DNA from: Rhodopseudomonas infernalis
GTDB lineage: Bacteria; Pseudomonadota; Alphaproteobacteria; Rhizobiales; Xanthobacteraceae
NCBI RefSeq assembly: GCF_022271405.1
Contig: NZ_JAJNAL010000014.1
Location: 52,388 to 116,387 of the forward strand
Direction: 5' to 3'
DNA: 64,000 nt
A model generated the notes under the pieces. The model saw only the letters and a program-made list of their open reading frames with translations. It was not told the DNA's origin and did not search any database. The position numbers were made by a program, and so were the translations under genes. Shown one piece after another: positions 1 to 10,381 of this stretch; the first letter of the stretch is position 1; each line of letters opens with the position of its first letter.

Positions 1-39
1 GCGGGCGCTTCCCAGCGCGCACACGCTTTCAAAGACCTC

Positions 40-66
40 AAGGCCGGCGCCGCAAACGCCGGCCTT
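40..66 (+). terminator. Hairpin terminator of an upstream gene outside the window
   Basis: A perfect 10-bp inverted repeat (40-49 with 57-66) encloses a 7-base loop and ends in TTT. It looks like the intrinsic terminator of a gene whose end lies before base 1. The T tract is short, so a repeat-type hairpin is possible. The remaining bases to 201 hold no supported gene and probably the promoter of the c-di-GMP gene. Confidence 0.45.
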
Positions 67-201
67 TGTGCTGTCCGGTGCACCACATCTGGCACAGGAT
101 CGCGGCCAAAACGAACCCAGCGCTGGCGGATCAAGCTCCAGACTGCGCGGTTCCATTTTAAGGTTTGATTACCGTGATTCCTAACTCAGTTTCCATGACT
201 G

Positions 202-2937
202 GTGGTTATTCCTGTCAGAATGAAGATCAGCTCGCATACCGGCAAGGGAGTCGCCACAGATCCGTCTGGATCGACGCAGCGCGCCGCGATGGGCAACATC
301 CTGCATCATCGCCCGGTGGCGCTGCTGATGGGATGCGGGGCTCTGCTGATTACCCTGATCGCGGCCGTGACCACCGCCATGGTGGGCGACCTGCGCGGCA
401 AGGCTCTGAAGAACAGTGAGCGCGAACTGGCCAATACGGCCATGCTGCTGGCTCATCACTACGATCGGGAATTCGAGAACTTCCTCACCGTTCAGGCAGA
501 AGTCGCCGCCGCCGCGCGGCATTCGCCGTTCAGTTCGCCCGAGGCCTTCAGCGGCCAGATGGCGACGCTTGAAACCCATGAACTGCTGCGGGCCAAGACT
601 CTGCCTGGTTCCGATATTTCGAAGCTGGCGATCTTCAATCACCATGGCTTGCTGATCAACAGCTCGGCCGAATGGCCGGTCCCCGACCTCTCGATCGTCG
701 AGCGCGAATACTTCCAGGCCCACAGGTCGGGCAAAGCGTCGAACGTGACCGTCGAACTGATCCAGGATGCGCTGGCCGGCGGCTGGGTGATCGTGATGGC
801 GCAGCGCATGACCAGCGCCGACGGTGCATTTCTGGGTGTCGTCAGCCGCTCGCTGACGCCCGCCCACATCGAGCAATTCCTGGCCTCGGTGTCGCTCGGC
901 GGCGACTCATCCATATCAATCCATCATCGCAGCGGCGTGCTGTTGGCCCGCTACCCACACGCCGCCGACCAGATCGGCCAGAATTTCCGCACCGGATCGC
1001 TCCAGCGGACCAAGCTGTTTCAGACCGATCTCAACACGCACCTCAAAAGCCCGATCGACGGCGGCGACCGGCTGATCTCGTCGCACGCGCTGCGAGGCCT
1101 GCCGATCGTCGTGGTCACGACCACGACGGTCGACGAGGCGCTGGTTGCCTGGCGCAAGCAGACCCGGCTGCTGATCGTCGCGGCAGCGGTGTCGGCGCTC
1201 GTGGTCGCGGTGATTCTGCTGCTGATCGTCCGGCAGATCGGCAAGCACCATCATGCCACGCAGGCCAAGCTGGCCGTCGACAAGCATCGGCTGCACACCG
1301 CCATCAACAACATGTCGCAAGGCCTGCTGCTGTTCGATGCGCAGGCGCGGCTGGTCGTGTGCAATCAGCGCTACATCGACATGTACGGATTGTCGCCGGA
1401 CATCGTGAAGCCGGGCTGCAGCTTCCGCGACATCGTCGCGCATCGCAAGGAAGTCGGCTCCTTCAAAGGCGATGTCGATGAATATTGCAGCCGCATCATC
1501 CAGGCCGTGATGGTGGAGAAGACCGCCGACAAGCACGGCTCGGACGATCGCTCGATCCAGATTTCAAGTGTTCCAGTGCCGGGCGGCGGCTGGGTCTCGA
1601 CCCACGAAGACATCACCGAGCGGATCCGCGACAGTGAGCGGATCGCCTATCTGGCGCACTACGACAGCCTGACCGATCTGCCGAACCGCAGCCTGTTCAG
1701 GCAGCGGCTGGATCTCGAACTGCAACGCTGCAGACGCGGTGGCAGCTTCGCGCTGATCTACATCGACATCGACGAGTTCAAGAGCATCAACGACACGCTC
1801 GGTCATCCGATCGGCGATGAACTGCTGAAGCAGGTCGCGGTGCGGCTGCGCGGCTGCGTCGGCCCCGGCGATTTCGTGGCGCGGCTCGGCGGTGACGAAT
1901 TTGCCATCATCGCCGCCAGCGCTGGAGAGACCCAGGGCGCGACCGCGCTGGTCGAGCAAATCCATCTGGCGATCCGCAGGCCGTATCAATGCCTCGGCCA
2001 CCATCTGGCGAGCGACGCCTCGATGGGCGTAGCGATCGCACCACACGACGGCGCCGAGATCGATCAGCTGGTCAAGAACGCCGACCTTGCGATGTACGGC
2101 GCCAAAGCCGGCGGCCGGCGCACCTTCCGGTTCTTCGAGCCCGCGATGGACGCGGTCGCGCGCGCCCGGCGCGAACTCGAATTCGACCTGCGCCACGCCA
2201 TCGCGGGCGGCGGCTTCGAAATTCACTATCAGCCGCTGGTCGACCTGCGCACCAAGACCATCACCGGCTGCGAGGCCCTGCTGCGCTGGCGGCATCCGAC
2301 GCGTGGCATGATCTCACCGGCGGAGTTCATTCCGATCGCCGAGGACACCGGCCTGATCAACGAGATCGGCGGCTGGACGCTGGCCGCCGCCTGCGCCGAG
2401 GCGGCGCAGTGGGACGATGACATCACACTCGCGGTCAACATTTCGCCGGTGCAATTCCGCCAACAGACGCTGGCGCTGCTGGTCGCCTCTGTACTCGGAT
2501 CGACCGGTTTGCCGGCGCGGCGGCTCGAACTCGAAGTCACCGAGGCCGTGCTGATCCACGACGACGACGCGGCGCTGACGACGCTGAACCAGTTGCGCGC
2601 GCTCGGCGTCCGCATTTCGCTGGACGATTTCGGCACCGGCTATTCGTCGCTGAGCTATCTGCAGCGATTCCCGTTCGACAAGATCAAGATCGACCGGACC
2701 TTTATCGACAGCGTCGACGGGACCAAGACCTCGACGGCGATCATCGAGGCGATCGTCAATATCGCGGCGTCGCGCAACATGTCGACGACCGCCGAGGGCG
2801 TGGAGACCGAGCGCCAACGTGACATCCTCCGCGCGCTCGGCTGCACACAGATGCAGGGATGGCTGTTCAGCCCTGCGGTGCCCGCCCGCAAATTCCGCGC
2901 GCTGCTGAAGGAGCATCGCGGCACCCGCGCGGCCTGA
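202..2937 (+). CDS. Membrane-bound PDC/Cache-PAS-GGDEF-EAL c-di-GMP signalling protein
   Basis: Bifunctional-type cyclic di-GMP enzyme of 911 residues. A membrane segment (about 39-60) precedes a periplasmic PDC/Cache-like sensor region, and a second membrane helix lies at about 322-345. A PAS region (about 370-480), a GGDEF domain and an EAL domain follow. The cyclase signature GGDEF is intact at 563-567. The position of the inhibitory RxxD site reads GPGD, so product inhibition is probably absent. The phosphodiesterase motif EAL is intact at 691-693, and the downstream DDFGTGYSSL and KIDRTFI motifs are also present, so both activities are possible. The listed start is GTG at 202; ATG at 220 is an equally good alternative. 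No operon partner is seen. The periplasmic domain suggests a small-molecule ligand, which cannot be named from sequence. Confidence 0.9.
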   Translation: MVIPVRMKISSHTGKGVATDPSGSTQRAAMGNILHHRPVALLMGCGALLITLIAAVTTAMVGDLRGKALKNSERELANTAMLLAHHYDREFENFLTVQAEVAAAARHSPFSSPEAFSGQMATLETHELLRAKTLPGSDISKLAIFNHHGLLINSSAEWPVPDLSIVEREYFQAHRSGKASNVTVELIQDALAGGWVIVMAQRMTSADGAFLGVVSRSLTPAHIEQFLASVSLGGDSSISIHHRSGVLLARYPHAADQIGQNFRTGSLQRTKLFQTDLNTHLKSPIDGGDRLISSHALRGLPIVVVTTTTVDEALVAWRKQTRLLIVAAAVSALVVAVILLLIVRQIGKHHHATQAKLAVDKHRLHTAINNMSQGLLLFDAQARLVVCNQRYIDMYGLSPDIVKPGCSFRDIVAHRKEVGSFKGDVDEYCSRIIQAVMVEKTADKHGSDDRSIQISSVPVPGGGWVSTHEDITERIRDSERIAYLAHYDSLTDLPNRSLFRQRLDLELQRCRRGGSFALIYIDIDEFKSINDTLGHPIGDELLKQVAVRLRGCVGPGDFVARLGGDEFAIIAASAGETQGATALVEQIHLAIRRPYQCLGHHLASDASMGVAIAPHDGAEIDQLVKNADLAMYGAKAGGRRTFRFFEPAMDAVARARRELEFDLRHAIAGGGFEIHYQPLVDLRTKTITGCEALLRWRHPTRGMISPAEFIPIAEDTGLINEIGGWTLAAACAEAAQWDDDITLAVNISPVQFRQQTLALLVASVLGSTGLPARRLELEVTEAVLIHDDDAALTTLNQLRALGVRISLDDFGTGYSSLSYLQRFPFDKIKIDRTFIDSVDGTKTSTAIIEAIVNIAASRNMSTTAEGVETERQRDILRALGCTQMQGWLFSPAVPARKFRALLKEHRGTRAA

Positions 2938-2973
2938 CGCATCCGTCCGAACGCGCCTGACGCAGTTCTGGTC

Positions 2974-2990
2974 TTTATGCCGGCTTTATG
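2974..2990 (+). promoter_or_regulatory. Candidate KdpE operator upstream of the kdp operon
   Basis: Two copies of TTTATG are separated by five bases, an 11-bp direct repeat as expected for an OmpR/PhoB-family regulator. The arrangement matches the known enterobacterial KdpE site (TTTATA, five bases, TTTACA) closely. It lies about 75 bp before the first small ORF of the kdp operon. The role is inferred from motif and position. Confidence 0.5.
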
Positions 2991-3065
2991 CCGGCGCGGT
3001 AATTTCCGCATCGCTTCCTTATGGGCCGGGGCCTAGCTGATCGAAGCCATCATCAGGAGGCTTCG

Positions 3066-3149
3066 ATGCTCGACTTTCTCATGCTCCTCTGTGGATTCAG
3101 CCTGTTCGCCGTCACCATCGGCTACGCCTACGCGTGCGAACGGATCTGA
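3066..3149 (+). CDS. 27-residue membrane peptide upstream of kdpF
   Basis: Very short ORF (ATG 3066, TGA 3147-3149) preceded by a good AGGAGG ribosome site at about 3055. It encodes one hydrophobic helix starting MLDFLMLLCGF and ending in CERI, 11 bp before kdpF. Its length, single-helix character and place resemble KdpF, the 29-residue subunit that stabilises KdpFABC, so it may be a second KdpF-like subunit. From memory, peptides of this kind precede kdpF in other alphaproteobacteria; that could not be checked here. The ribosome site and spacing argue for real translation. Confidence 0.6.
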   Translation: MLDFLMLLCGFSLFAVTIGYAYACERI

Positions 3150-3160
3150 GGAGCGCACCC

Positions 3161-3250
3161 ATGACGATCGACTACGTACTGGCCGCATCGGTCTGCGCGA
3201 TGCTGCTGATCTACCTCGTCTACGCGCTGCTGCGCCCCGAGCGGTTTTAG
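3161..3250 (+). CDS. kdpF: K(+)-transporting ATPase subunit KdpF
   Basis: 29-residue single-span membrane peptide. It begins MTIDYVL, has a hydrophobic core and ends in the KdpF-typical YALLRPERF. It sits directly before kdpA, 10 bp away, with a GGAGCG ribosome site. KdpF is known to stabilise the KdpFABC complex at the cytoplasmic membrane. Length and terminal motif match the family well. Confidence 0.85.
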   Translation: MTIDYVLAASVCAMLLIYLVYALLRPERF

Positions 3251-3260
3251 GAGCGCCGCC

Positions 3261-4964
3261 ATGACCCTCATTGGTTGGACCCAGATCGCGCTGTTCTGCG
3301 CCATCATTATCGCGTTGACGCCGCTGCTCGGCGCCTATCTCACCCGCGTTTTCAACGGCCAAACGACGCCGCTGTCGTTCGTGCTGCGGCCGGTCGAGGC
3401 CGGGCTGTACCGGCTTTGCGGCGTCGATCCCGAGCGCGAACAGCACTGGCTCACCTACACGGTGGCGATGCTGCTGTTTCACGCCGCCGGCTTCGTGCTG
3501 CTGTACGGCCTGCTGCGGCTGCAAAGCGTGCTGCCGCTGAACCCGGCGGATCAGTCCGCCGTCGCGCCGGACCTCACGCTCAACACCGTGGTGTCGTTCC
3601 TCACCAACACCAACTGGCAGAACTACGGCGGCGAGACGACGATGTCGTATCTGTCGCAGATGCTCGGGCTGACGGTGCAGAACTTCCTCTCCGCCGCGAC
3701 CGGCATAGTGCTGGCGGTGGCACTGATCCGCGGCTTCGCCCGCGCCTCGGCCAACACCATCGGCAATTTCTGGGTCGATATCACCCGCTGTACGCTCTAC
3801 GTGCTGCTGCCGATCTCGGTGATCCTCACCCTCTTCCTGGTCTGGCAGGGCATCCCGCAGACGCTCGGCGCTTACGTTGATGCGACCACACTCGAAGGCG
3901 GCAAGCAGTCGATCGCGCTCGGCCCCGTGGCGTCGCAGGTCGCGATCAAGATGCTCGGCACCAATGGCGGCGGCTTCTTCAACGCCAACGCGGCGCATCC
4001 GTTCGAGAACCCGACCGCGCTGTCGAACTTCGTGCAGATGCTGTCGATCTTCGCGCTCGGCGCGGCGCTCACCAACGTGTTCGGCCGCATGGTCGGCGAT
4101 CAGCGTCAGGGCTGGGCGATCCTCGCCGCGATGGGCGTGCTGTTCATCGCTGGCGTCGCGGTCTGCTACTGGGCCGAAGCGAACGGCACGCAGATCCTGC
4201 AGTCGCTCGGCCTCAGCGGCGGCAACATGGAAGGCAAGGAAGTCCGCTTCGGCATCGTCGCCTCGGCGCTGTTCGCGGTGGTGACCACCGCCGCCTCCTG
4301 CGGCGCCGTCAACGCCATGCACGACAGCTTCACCGCGCTCGGCGGCATGATCCCGCTGATCAACATGGAGCTCGGCGAGATCGTGATCGGCGGCGTCGGC
4401 GCCGGCCTCTACGGCATGCTGCTGTTCGTCATCATCACCATCTTCCTGGCCGGACTGATGGTCGGCCGCACGCCCGAATATGTCGGCAAGAAGATCGAGG
4501 CCCGCGAGGTCAAGATGGCGATGCTGGCGATCCTGGTGCTGCCGCTGTTCATGCTCGGCTTCACGGCAATCGCCGTGGTGTATCCGCCTGCGCTCGCGTC
4601 GATGGCCAATGCCGGCCCGCACGGCTTCAGCGAGGTGCTGTACGCCTTCACGTCGCAGGCCGCCAATAACGGCTCGGCGTTCGGCGGCCTCACCGGCAAC
4701 ACGCCGTTCTACAACCTCGCCGGCGCGGTGACGATGTTCTTCGGCCGGTTCTGGATGATCGTGCCGGCGATGGCGATCGCCGGTTCGCTCGCCGGCAAAA
4801 GGAAGGTCGCCGCCACCAGCGGCACTTTCCCCACCAATGGCGCGCTGTTCGTCGGCCTGCTCGTCGGCGTCATCCTGATCGTCGGTGGCCTCACCTTCTT
4901 CCCCGCACTCGCAGTCGGCCCCATCGTCGAGCATCTGGCGATGCTCCACGGCGCCGCGTTCTGA
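3261..4964 (+). CDS. kdpA: K(+)-transporting ATPase subunit A (KdpA)
   Basis: Channel-like potassium-translocating subunit of the high-affinity KdpFABC pump, 567 residues, the usual family length. About ten hydrophobic segments are visible. Selectivity-filter-type loops include the [10 protein letters not shown] stretch and the GTNGGGFFN stretch, both strongly conserved in KdpA. It selects K+ from the periplasm and passes it to a transport path coupled to ATP hydrolysis by KdpB. The ATG at 3261 follows GGAGCGCC. The gene is co-transcribed with kdpF and kdpB, with 16 bp to the chosen kdpB start. Confidence 0.98.
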   Translation: MTLIGWTQIALFCAIIIALTPLLGAYLTRVFNGQTTPLSFVLRPVEAGLYRLCGVDPEREQHWLTYTVAMLLFHAAGFVLLYGLLRLQSVLPLNPADQSAVAPDLTLNTVVSFLTNTNWQNYGGETTMSYLSQMLGLTVQNFLSAATGIVLAVALIRGFARASANTIGNFWVDITRCTLYVLLPISVILTLFLVWQGIPQTLGAYVDATTLEGGKQSIALGPVASQVAIKMLGTNGGGFFNANAAHPFENPTALSNFVQMLSIFALGAALTNVFGRMVGDQRQGWAILAAMGVLFIAGVAVCYWAEANGTQILQSLGLSGGNMEGKEVRFGIVASALFAVVTTAASCGAVNAMHDSFTALGGMIPLINMELGEIVIGGVGAGLYGMLLFVIITIFLAGLMVGRTPEYVGKKIEAREVKMAMLAILVLPLFMLGFTAIAVVYPPALASMANAGPHGFSEVLYAFTSQAANNGSAFGGLTGNTPFYNLAGAVTMFFGRFWMIVPAMAIAGSLAGKRKVAATSGTFPTNGALFVGLLVGVILIVGGLTFFPALAVGPIVEHLAMLHGAAF

Positions 4965-4980
4965 TCCGGAGCTACCAGCC

Positions 4981-7053
4981 ATGCAACCCTCGAAAACACG
5001 CAAGCGGAACATGGCGTCGGCCATGCTCGATCCGGCGGTGCTGCTGCCAGCCATCGGCCAGGCCTTCGTCAAGCTAGATCCGCGCACGCTGATCAAGAAC
5101 CCGGTGATGTTCGTCCTCGAGATCGTCACCGCACTCACCACCGTGCTGCTGCTCCGCGACATCGTCACCGGGCAGGGCGACATCGGGTTCGAACTGCAGA
5201 TCACCGTCTGGCTGTGGTTCACGGTGCTGTTCGCCAACTTCGCCGAGGCCGTCGCCGAAGGCCGAGGCAGGGCGCAGGCCGACACGCTGCGCGCCACCCG
5301 CGCCTCGACGATCGCCAAGCGGCTGCTGATGCCCGGCAATCACGAGCTGTACGAAGGCGTAGCGGCCGAACGTCTCGAGGTCGGCGACCTGGTGCTGTGC
5401 GAAGCCGGCGACATCATTCCGGGCGATGGCGACATCATCGAGGGCATCGCCTCGGTCAACGAAGCGGCGGTGACCGGCGAATCCGCCCCGGTCATCCGCG
5501 AATCCGGCGGCGACCGTTCGGCCGTCACCGGCGGCACCACGGTGATCTCGGACCGGATCGTCGTGAAGATCACCTCGGCGGTCGGCTCGTCGTTTCTCGA
5601 CCGCATGATCAAGCTGGTGGAAGGCGCCGAGCGGCAGAAGACCCCGAACGAGATCGCCCTCAACATCCTCTTGGTCGGCCTCACCATCATCTTCGTGTTC
5701 GCCACGGTGACGATCCCGAGCTTCGCCAGCTACGCCGGCGGCTCGATCTCGGTGATCGTGCTGGTGGCGCTGTTCGTGACGCTGATCCCGACCACGATCG
5801 GCGCGCTGCTGTCGGCGATCGGCATCGCCGGCATGGACCGGCTGGTGCGCTTCAACGTGCTGGCGATGTCCGGCCGCGCCGTCGAGGCCGCCGGCGACAT
5901 CGATACGCTGCTACTCGACAAGACCGGCACCATCACGTTCGGCAACCGGCTGGCGTCGGAGATCATCGCGGTGCCGGGCGTCAGCGACGCCGAGGCGGCG
6001 CAGGCTGCGCTGCTGGCCAGCGAGGCCGACGAGACTGCCGAGGGCCGGTCGATCGTGGCGCTGGCGCGGGAGAAGTACGCGGTCTCGGGCGAGGCCGCGC
6101 CGGCCGGCGCGCAGTTCATCGCGTTCTCGGCAACGACCCGGCTGTCAGGCATCGACCTCGGTGCGCGTAAGCTGCGCAAGGGCGCGGTCGATTCGATCCT
6201 GAAATTCGTGCGCGATCAATCCGGCGCCGATGTCGCCGAACCGCCGGCGTTCCGCGCCGCGGTCGACCGCATCGCCCGCGCCGGCGGCACGCCGCTCGGG
6301 CTCGCCGAGGGCGGCCGGCTGCTCGGCGTCATCCACCTCAAGGACGTGGTGAAGCCGGACGTCAAGGAACGCTTCGCGGCGCTGCGCCGGATGGGCATCA
6401 AGACCGTGATGATCACCGGCGACAACCCGGTGACCGCCGCCTCGATCGCCTCGGAAGCCGGCGTCGACGACTTCATCGCCCAGGCCACCCCCGAGGACAA
6501 GCTGCGCTACATCCGCACCGAGCAGGCCAACGGCCGGCTGATCGCGATGTGCGGCGACGGCACCAACGACGCCCCCGCGCTCGCGCAGGCCGACGTCGGC
6601 GTCGCGATGCAGAGCGGCACGCAGGCGGCGCGCGAGGCCGGCAACATGGTCGACCTCGACAGCGATCCGACCAAGCTGATCGAGGTCGTCGGTATCGGCA
6701 AGCAGTTGCTGATGACGCGTGGCGCGCTGACCACCTTCTCGATCGCCAACGACGTTGCCAAGTACTTCGCCATCATTCCGGCGATGTTCGTGGCGTTCTA
6801 CCCGCAGCTCGGCGCGCTCAACGTGATGGGGCTGTCGACGCCGCAGAGCGCGATCCTGTCGGCGATCATCTTCAATGCGCTGATCATCATCGCGCTGATC
6901 CCGCTGGCGCTGAAGGGCGTGACCTATCGGCCGGTCGGCGCGGCCGCGCTGCTGCGGCGCAATCTCTTGATCTACGGCCTCGGCGGCCTGGTGCTGCCGT
7001 TCATCGGAATCAAGGTCATCGATCTTGCGGTGACCGCTCTCCATCTCGCCTGA
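4981..7053 (+). CDS. kdpB: K(+)-transporting P-type ATPase subunit B (KdpB)
   Basis: Catalytic P-type ATPase subunit of KdpFABC, 690 residues from the ATG at 4981 (MQPSKTRKR). The reading frame is open further upstream but overlaps kdpA; a GGAGC site precedes 4981 and the family N-terminus fits that start. The phosphorylation motif DKTGT carries the catalytic aspartate at residue 313. The TGES actuator motif (in VTGESAPV) and the hinge motif [10 protein letters not shown] are also present. ATP hydrolysis here drives K+ through KdpA. The gene lies between kdpA and kdpC in the standard order. Confidence 0.98.
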   Translation: MQPSKTRKRNMASAMLDPAVLLPAIGQAFVKLDPRTLIKNPVMFVLEIVTALTTVLLLRDIVTGQGDIGFELQITVWLWFTVLFANFAEAVAEGRGRAQADTLRATRASTIAKRLLMPGNHELYEGVAAERLEVGDLVLCEAGDIIPGDGDIIEGIASVNEAAVTGESAPVIRESGGDRSAVTGGTTVISDRIVVKITSAVGSSFLDRMIKLVEGAERQKTPNEIALNILLVGLTIIFVFATVTIPSFASYAGGSISVIVLVALFVTLIPTTIGALLSAIGIAGMDRLVRFNVLAMSGRAVEAAGDIDTLLLDKTGTITFGNRLASEIIAVPGVSDAEAAQAALLASEADETAEGRSIVALAREKYAVSGEAAPAGAQFIAFSATTRLSGIDLGARKLRKGAVDSILKFVRDQSGADVAEPPAFRAAVDRIARAGGTPLGLAEGGRLLGVIHLKDVVKPDVKERFAALRRMGIKTVMITGDNPVTAASIASEAGVDDFIAQATPEDKLRYIRTEQANGRLIAMCGDGTNDAPALAQADVGVAMQSGTQAAREAGNMVDLDSDPTKLIEVVGIGKQLLMTRGALTTFSIANDVAKYFAIIPAMFVAFYPQLGALNVMGLSTPQSAILSAIIFNALIIIALIPLALKGVTYRPVGAAALLRRNLLIYGLGGLVLPFIGIKVIDLAVTALHLA

Positions 7054-7064
7054 AAGGTGCCGCC

Positions 7065-7685
7065 ATGTTGAAAGAAATCCGCCCGGCGATCGTGTCGTTC
7101 GCGGCCCTCGCCTGCCTCACCGGCCTGATCTATCCGCTGGCGATGACCGGCCTCGCCCAGGTGCTGCTGCCGACGCAGGCCAATGGCAGCCTGATCGAGA
7201 AGGACGGCCAGGTGATCGGCTCGACCCTGATCGGCCAGTCGTTCGCCGCGCCGACCTACTTCCACGGCCGTCTGTCCGCCACCACCGCGCCCGACCCGCA
7301 GGACGCCAGCAAGACCGTGCCGGCGCCCTACAACGCCGCCAATTCGATGGGCTCCAATCTCGGCCCGACCAGCAAGGCGCTGGCGGACCGGCTCAAGGAC
7401 GATGTCGCGGCGCTCCGGCAGGAAAACCCCGGCCAGCCGGTGCCGGTCGATCTGGTCACCACCTCGGCCAGCGGCCTCGACCCGGACATTTCGCCGGAGG
7501 CGGCGCTGTTCCAGGTGCCGCGTATCGCCAAGGCGCGCAACCTGCCGGAACCCACGCTGCGTGGGCTGGTCGAACAGCAGACCGCCGGCCGCGAACTCGG
7601 CGTCCTCGGCGAACCGCGCCTCAACGTACTGAAATTAAACCTGGCGCTGGATAGACTTCGGGCTCCGAAGCAGCCGGGCACCTGA
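7065..7685 (+). CDS. kdpC: K(+)-transporting ATPase subunit C (KdpC)
   Basis: 206-residue KdpC, the single-span accessory subunit that helps KdpB bind ATP. It has an N-terminal membrane helix (about 10-32) and an extracytoplasmic domain with KdpC hallmarks: SLIGQ, FHGRLSA, NLGPTS and a C-terminal region ending LNLALD. The start at 7065 is 11 bp after kdpB and follows AAAGGTG. The stop codon overlaps the kdpD start by one base (TGATG), indicating translational coupling of pump and sensor. Confidence 0.97.
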   Translation: MLKEIRPAIVSFAALACLTGLIYPLAMTGLAQVLLPTQANGSLIEKDGQVIGSTLIGQSFAAPTYFHGRLSATTAPDPQDASKTVPAPYNAANSMGSNLGPTSKALADRLKDDVAALRQENPGQPVPVDLVTTSASGLDPDISPEAALFQVPRIAKARNLPEPTLRGLVEQQTAGRELGVLGEPRLNVLKLNLALDRLRAPKQPGT

Positions 7686-10381
7686 TGTCGACCTCCACCG
7701 TCACCGCACGCGCCTCGCCTGACGCCCTGCTGGCGCTCGCCGGCAAGGAAGGGCGCGGCCGGCTCAAGATCTTCGTCGGCGCCGCCCCTGGCGTCGGCAA
7801 GACCTATGCGATGCTGTCCGCCGCGCGCAGCGAGCGGAGCGGCGGCCGCGATGTGGTGGCGGGCCTGATCGAGACTCACGGCCGGCTCGAGACCGAGCAA
7901 CTGCTACAGGGGCTGGAGCAGCTGCCGCGCCGCCCGATCGTGTATCGCAACCGGGTGATCGGCGAGTTCGACCTCGACGGCGCGCTGGCGCGCCGCCCCG
8001 GGCTGCTGCTGGTCGACGAATATGCCCACACCAACGTGCCCGGCAGCCGGCATCCGAAACGCTGGCAGGACATCGATGAACTGCTCGCCGCCGGCATCGA
8101 CGTCTGGACCACGCTCAACATCCAGCACCTCGAAAGCCTCAACGACGTCGTGCTGAAGATCAGCAAAATTCGGGTGCGCGAGACCGTGCCCGACACCGCG
8201 TTCGACCGCGCCGACGAGATCGTGCTGGTCGACCTGCCGCCCGACGAGCTGCTGAAGCGGCTCGCCCAGGGCAAGGTCTATGTGCAGGACACGGCCGCCC
8301 GCGCGGTCGAGAGCTTCTTCAAGCCGCAGAACCTGACCGCGCTGCGCGAGCTGGCGTTGCGCCGCGCCGCCGAGCGGGTCGACGCCGCGCTGGTCGAGCG
8401 GATGCAGGCGCACGCGATCGAGGGGCCGTGGGCGGCCGGCGAGCGCATCCTCGCCTGCGTCGGGCCGGACGCCGGTTCACCCGGCGTGGTGCGCACCGCC
8501 AAACGGCTGGCCGACCTGATGGACGCGCCGTGGATCGCCGTGACGGTGGAGCGTCCGGGCGTCAATCTGCAGACCGCCGCGCGCAGGCAGATCGACACGA
8601 CGCTGAAGCTGGCCGAGAGCCTCGGCGCCGAGATCCACACGCTGACCGGCGCCGACCTGCCGGACGAACTGCTGCGCTTCGCGCGGTTTGAGAACGTCAC
8701 CCAGATCGTCATCGGCCGGCCCTGCCGTACGTGGCGGCGGCTGCTGTCGCCTTCGCTGCCGCTGCAGCTGCTGCAGCGCTCGACCGACATCGCCATTCAC
8801 CTGGTGCCGACCCAGGCCGATCCCGCGGAGCGCGGGCACGCGTCGCTGGCGGCGCGCTTCGAAGCTTCGACCCCGGCGCACTTCCTCTACGCGGCCGTCG
8901 CGGTGGCCGGCGCCGTGCTGGTCGGCAAAGCCGTCGGGCAGCTGATCCCCACGGCCAATCTGTCGGTCGTGTTCCTGATGGCGGTGCTGTTCAGCGCCGT
9001 GAAGTCCGGGGTCTGGCCGGCGATCTTCGCGTCGGTGCTGTCGTTCCTCACCTACAATTTCTTCTTCATCGCTCCGCTCTACACTTTCACCATCGCCGAG
9101 CCGTACGAACTGCTGGCGCTGCTGGTGTACCTGGTGGTCGCCTTCGTGGCTGCGACGCTCGCGGGCCGGCTGCGCGAGCAGGCGCGCATCTCCGCCGGCC
9201 GCGTGCGGGCGATGCGGCGGCTGTACGAATTCACCCGGCGGCTGTCGGGCCTTGCCACCAGCGACGACATCGCCGAGGGCGCCGCGAGCGAGATCCACGC
9301 CAGCCTCGCCCGGCCGGTGATGGTGCTGCTGCCGCGCGGCGACGATCTGACGCTGGCCGCCGCCTGGCCGCCGGAGGACGCGCTCGACGAGGCGGCGATG
9401 ACCGCGGCGCGCTGGGCCTTCACCCACAACGAGCCGGCCGGCTTCGAGACCGGCACGCTGCCGATCGTGCCGTGGCGCTTCGTGCCGGCCCGCACCAGCG
9501 CCAAGACCTACGGCGTGATCGGCGTGATGCAGCAGCCGAACAGTGCGGCGCTCGACGCCGAGGCGCAGGCCCTGCTCGACACCCTGACCGAGCAGACGGC
9601 GGCAGCGCTGGAGCGCGCCGCGCTGACCCGCGACATGGTGAGCGCCCGCACCGCGACCGAAACCGAACGTATCCGCAACACGCTGCTGGCCTCGATCTCG
9701 CATGACTTCCGCACGCCGCTGTCGTCGATCCTCGGCTCCGCCACAAGTCTGTCGACCTACGGCGACAAACTCGACGAGGCCGCCACGCGGGACCTGCTCG
9801 CCAACATCCGCGAAGAGGCCGAAGGCCTCGACGAGATGGTGCGCAATCTGCTGTCGATCACCCGGATCGAATCCGGCGCGCTCGAGCTGCGCCGCGACTG
9901 GGTCGACCTGCGCGAGATCGCCGCGCGGGTGATCGAGGCCGCGCGCCGCCGCGGCGCGGCCCAGCAGCTCGACTTGGCCTGGCCGCCCGATATCCCGCTG
10001 GTGCGGGCCGACGCCGCGCTGGTCGAGCAGGCGCTCGGCAACATCGTCGCCAATGCGGTGGCGTATACGCCGGCCACTTCGCGTATCGTCGTCGATGCCG
10101 AGGCCGACGATGCCGCCGTGCATCTGCGGATCACCGACAACGGTCCCGGCATCCCGGCGACCGAGCTGCCGCATATCTTCGACCGCTTCGTGCGCGGCAC
10201 GCGGGACGCGCCACCATCGTCCGATCGCGGCCAGGGCGTCGGGCTGGGACTGGCCATCACCCGGGGAATCATGGAAGCGCATGGCGGGACGGTGTCGGCC
10301 AGTCTGCTGGCCAACGGGCACGGCACCCGTTTCGTGCTCAGCTTCGGCCGGGACCCGACACAGGAGACGCCGGAGCCATGA
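7685..10381 (+). CDS. kdpD: Osmosensitive K(+)-channel histidine kinase KdpD
   Basis: Sensor kinase of the Kdp system, 898 residues. An N-terminal KdpD domain contains the Walker-like GAAPGVGKT motif near residue 35. A universal-stress-protein-like domain follows, then four closely spaced membrane helices at about 400-500, a GAF-like region, a dimerisation domain with the phospho-accepting histidine H673 (SISHDFRTPLSS) and an HATPase domain with DNGPGIP. It senses K+ limitation or ionic strength and phosphorylates KdpE. It overlaps kdpC by one base and kdpE by four. All expected domains are intact. Confidence 0.98.
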   Translation: MSTSTVTARASPDALLALAGKEGRGRLKIFVGAAPGVGKTYAMLSAARSERSGGRDVVAGLIETHGRLETEQLLQGLEQLPRRPIVYRNRVIGEFDLDGALARRPGLLLVDEYAHTNVPGSRHPKRWQDIDELLAAGIDVWTTLNIQHLESLNDVVLKISKIRVRETVPDTAFDRADEIVLVDLPPDELLKRLAQGKVYVQDTAARAVESFFKPQNLTALRELALRRAAERVDAALVERMQAHAIEGPWAAGERILACVGPDAGSPGVVRTAKRLADLMDAPWIAVTVERPGVNLQTAARRQIDTTLKLAESLGAEIHTLTGADLPDELLRFARFENVTQIVIGRPCRTWRRLLSPSLPLQLLQRSTDIAIHLVPTQADPAERGHASLAARFEASTPAHFLYAAVAVAGAVLVGKAVGQLIPTANLSVVFLMAVLFSAVKSGVWPAIFASVLSFLTYNFFFIAPLYTFTIAEPYELLALLVYLVVAFVAATLAGRLREQARISAGRVRAMRRLYEFTRRLSGLATSDDIAEGAASEIHASLARPVMVLLPRGDDLTLAAAWPPEDALDEAAMTAARWAFTHNEPAGFETGTLPIVPWRFVPARTSAKTYGVIGVMQQPNSAALDAEAQALLDTLTEQTAAALERAALTRDMVSARTATETERIRNTLLASISHDFRTPLSSILGSATSLSTYGDKLDEAATRDLLANIREEAEGLDEMVRNLLSITRIESGALELRRDWVDLREIAARVIEAARRRGAAQQLDLAWPPDIPLVRADAALVEQALGNIVANAVAYTPATSRIVVDAEADDAAVHLRITDNGPGIPATELPHIFDRFVRGTRDAPPSSDRGQGVGLGLAITRGIMEAHGGTVSASLLANGHGTRFVLSFGRDPTQETPEP

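Noticed and set aside
3033..5339. 768-codon minus-strand open frame across kdpA/kdpB
   Set aside because: Mirror frame of GC-rich genes; product is His/Arg/Asp-rich without domains and lies antisense to clear KdpA and KdpB.
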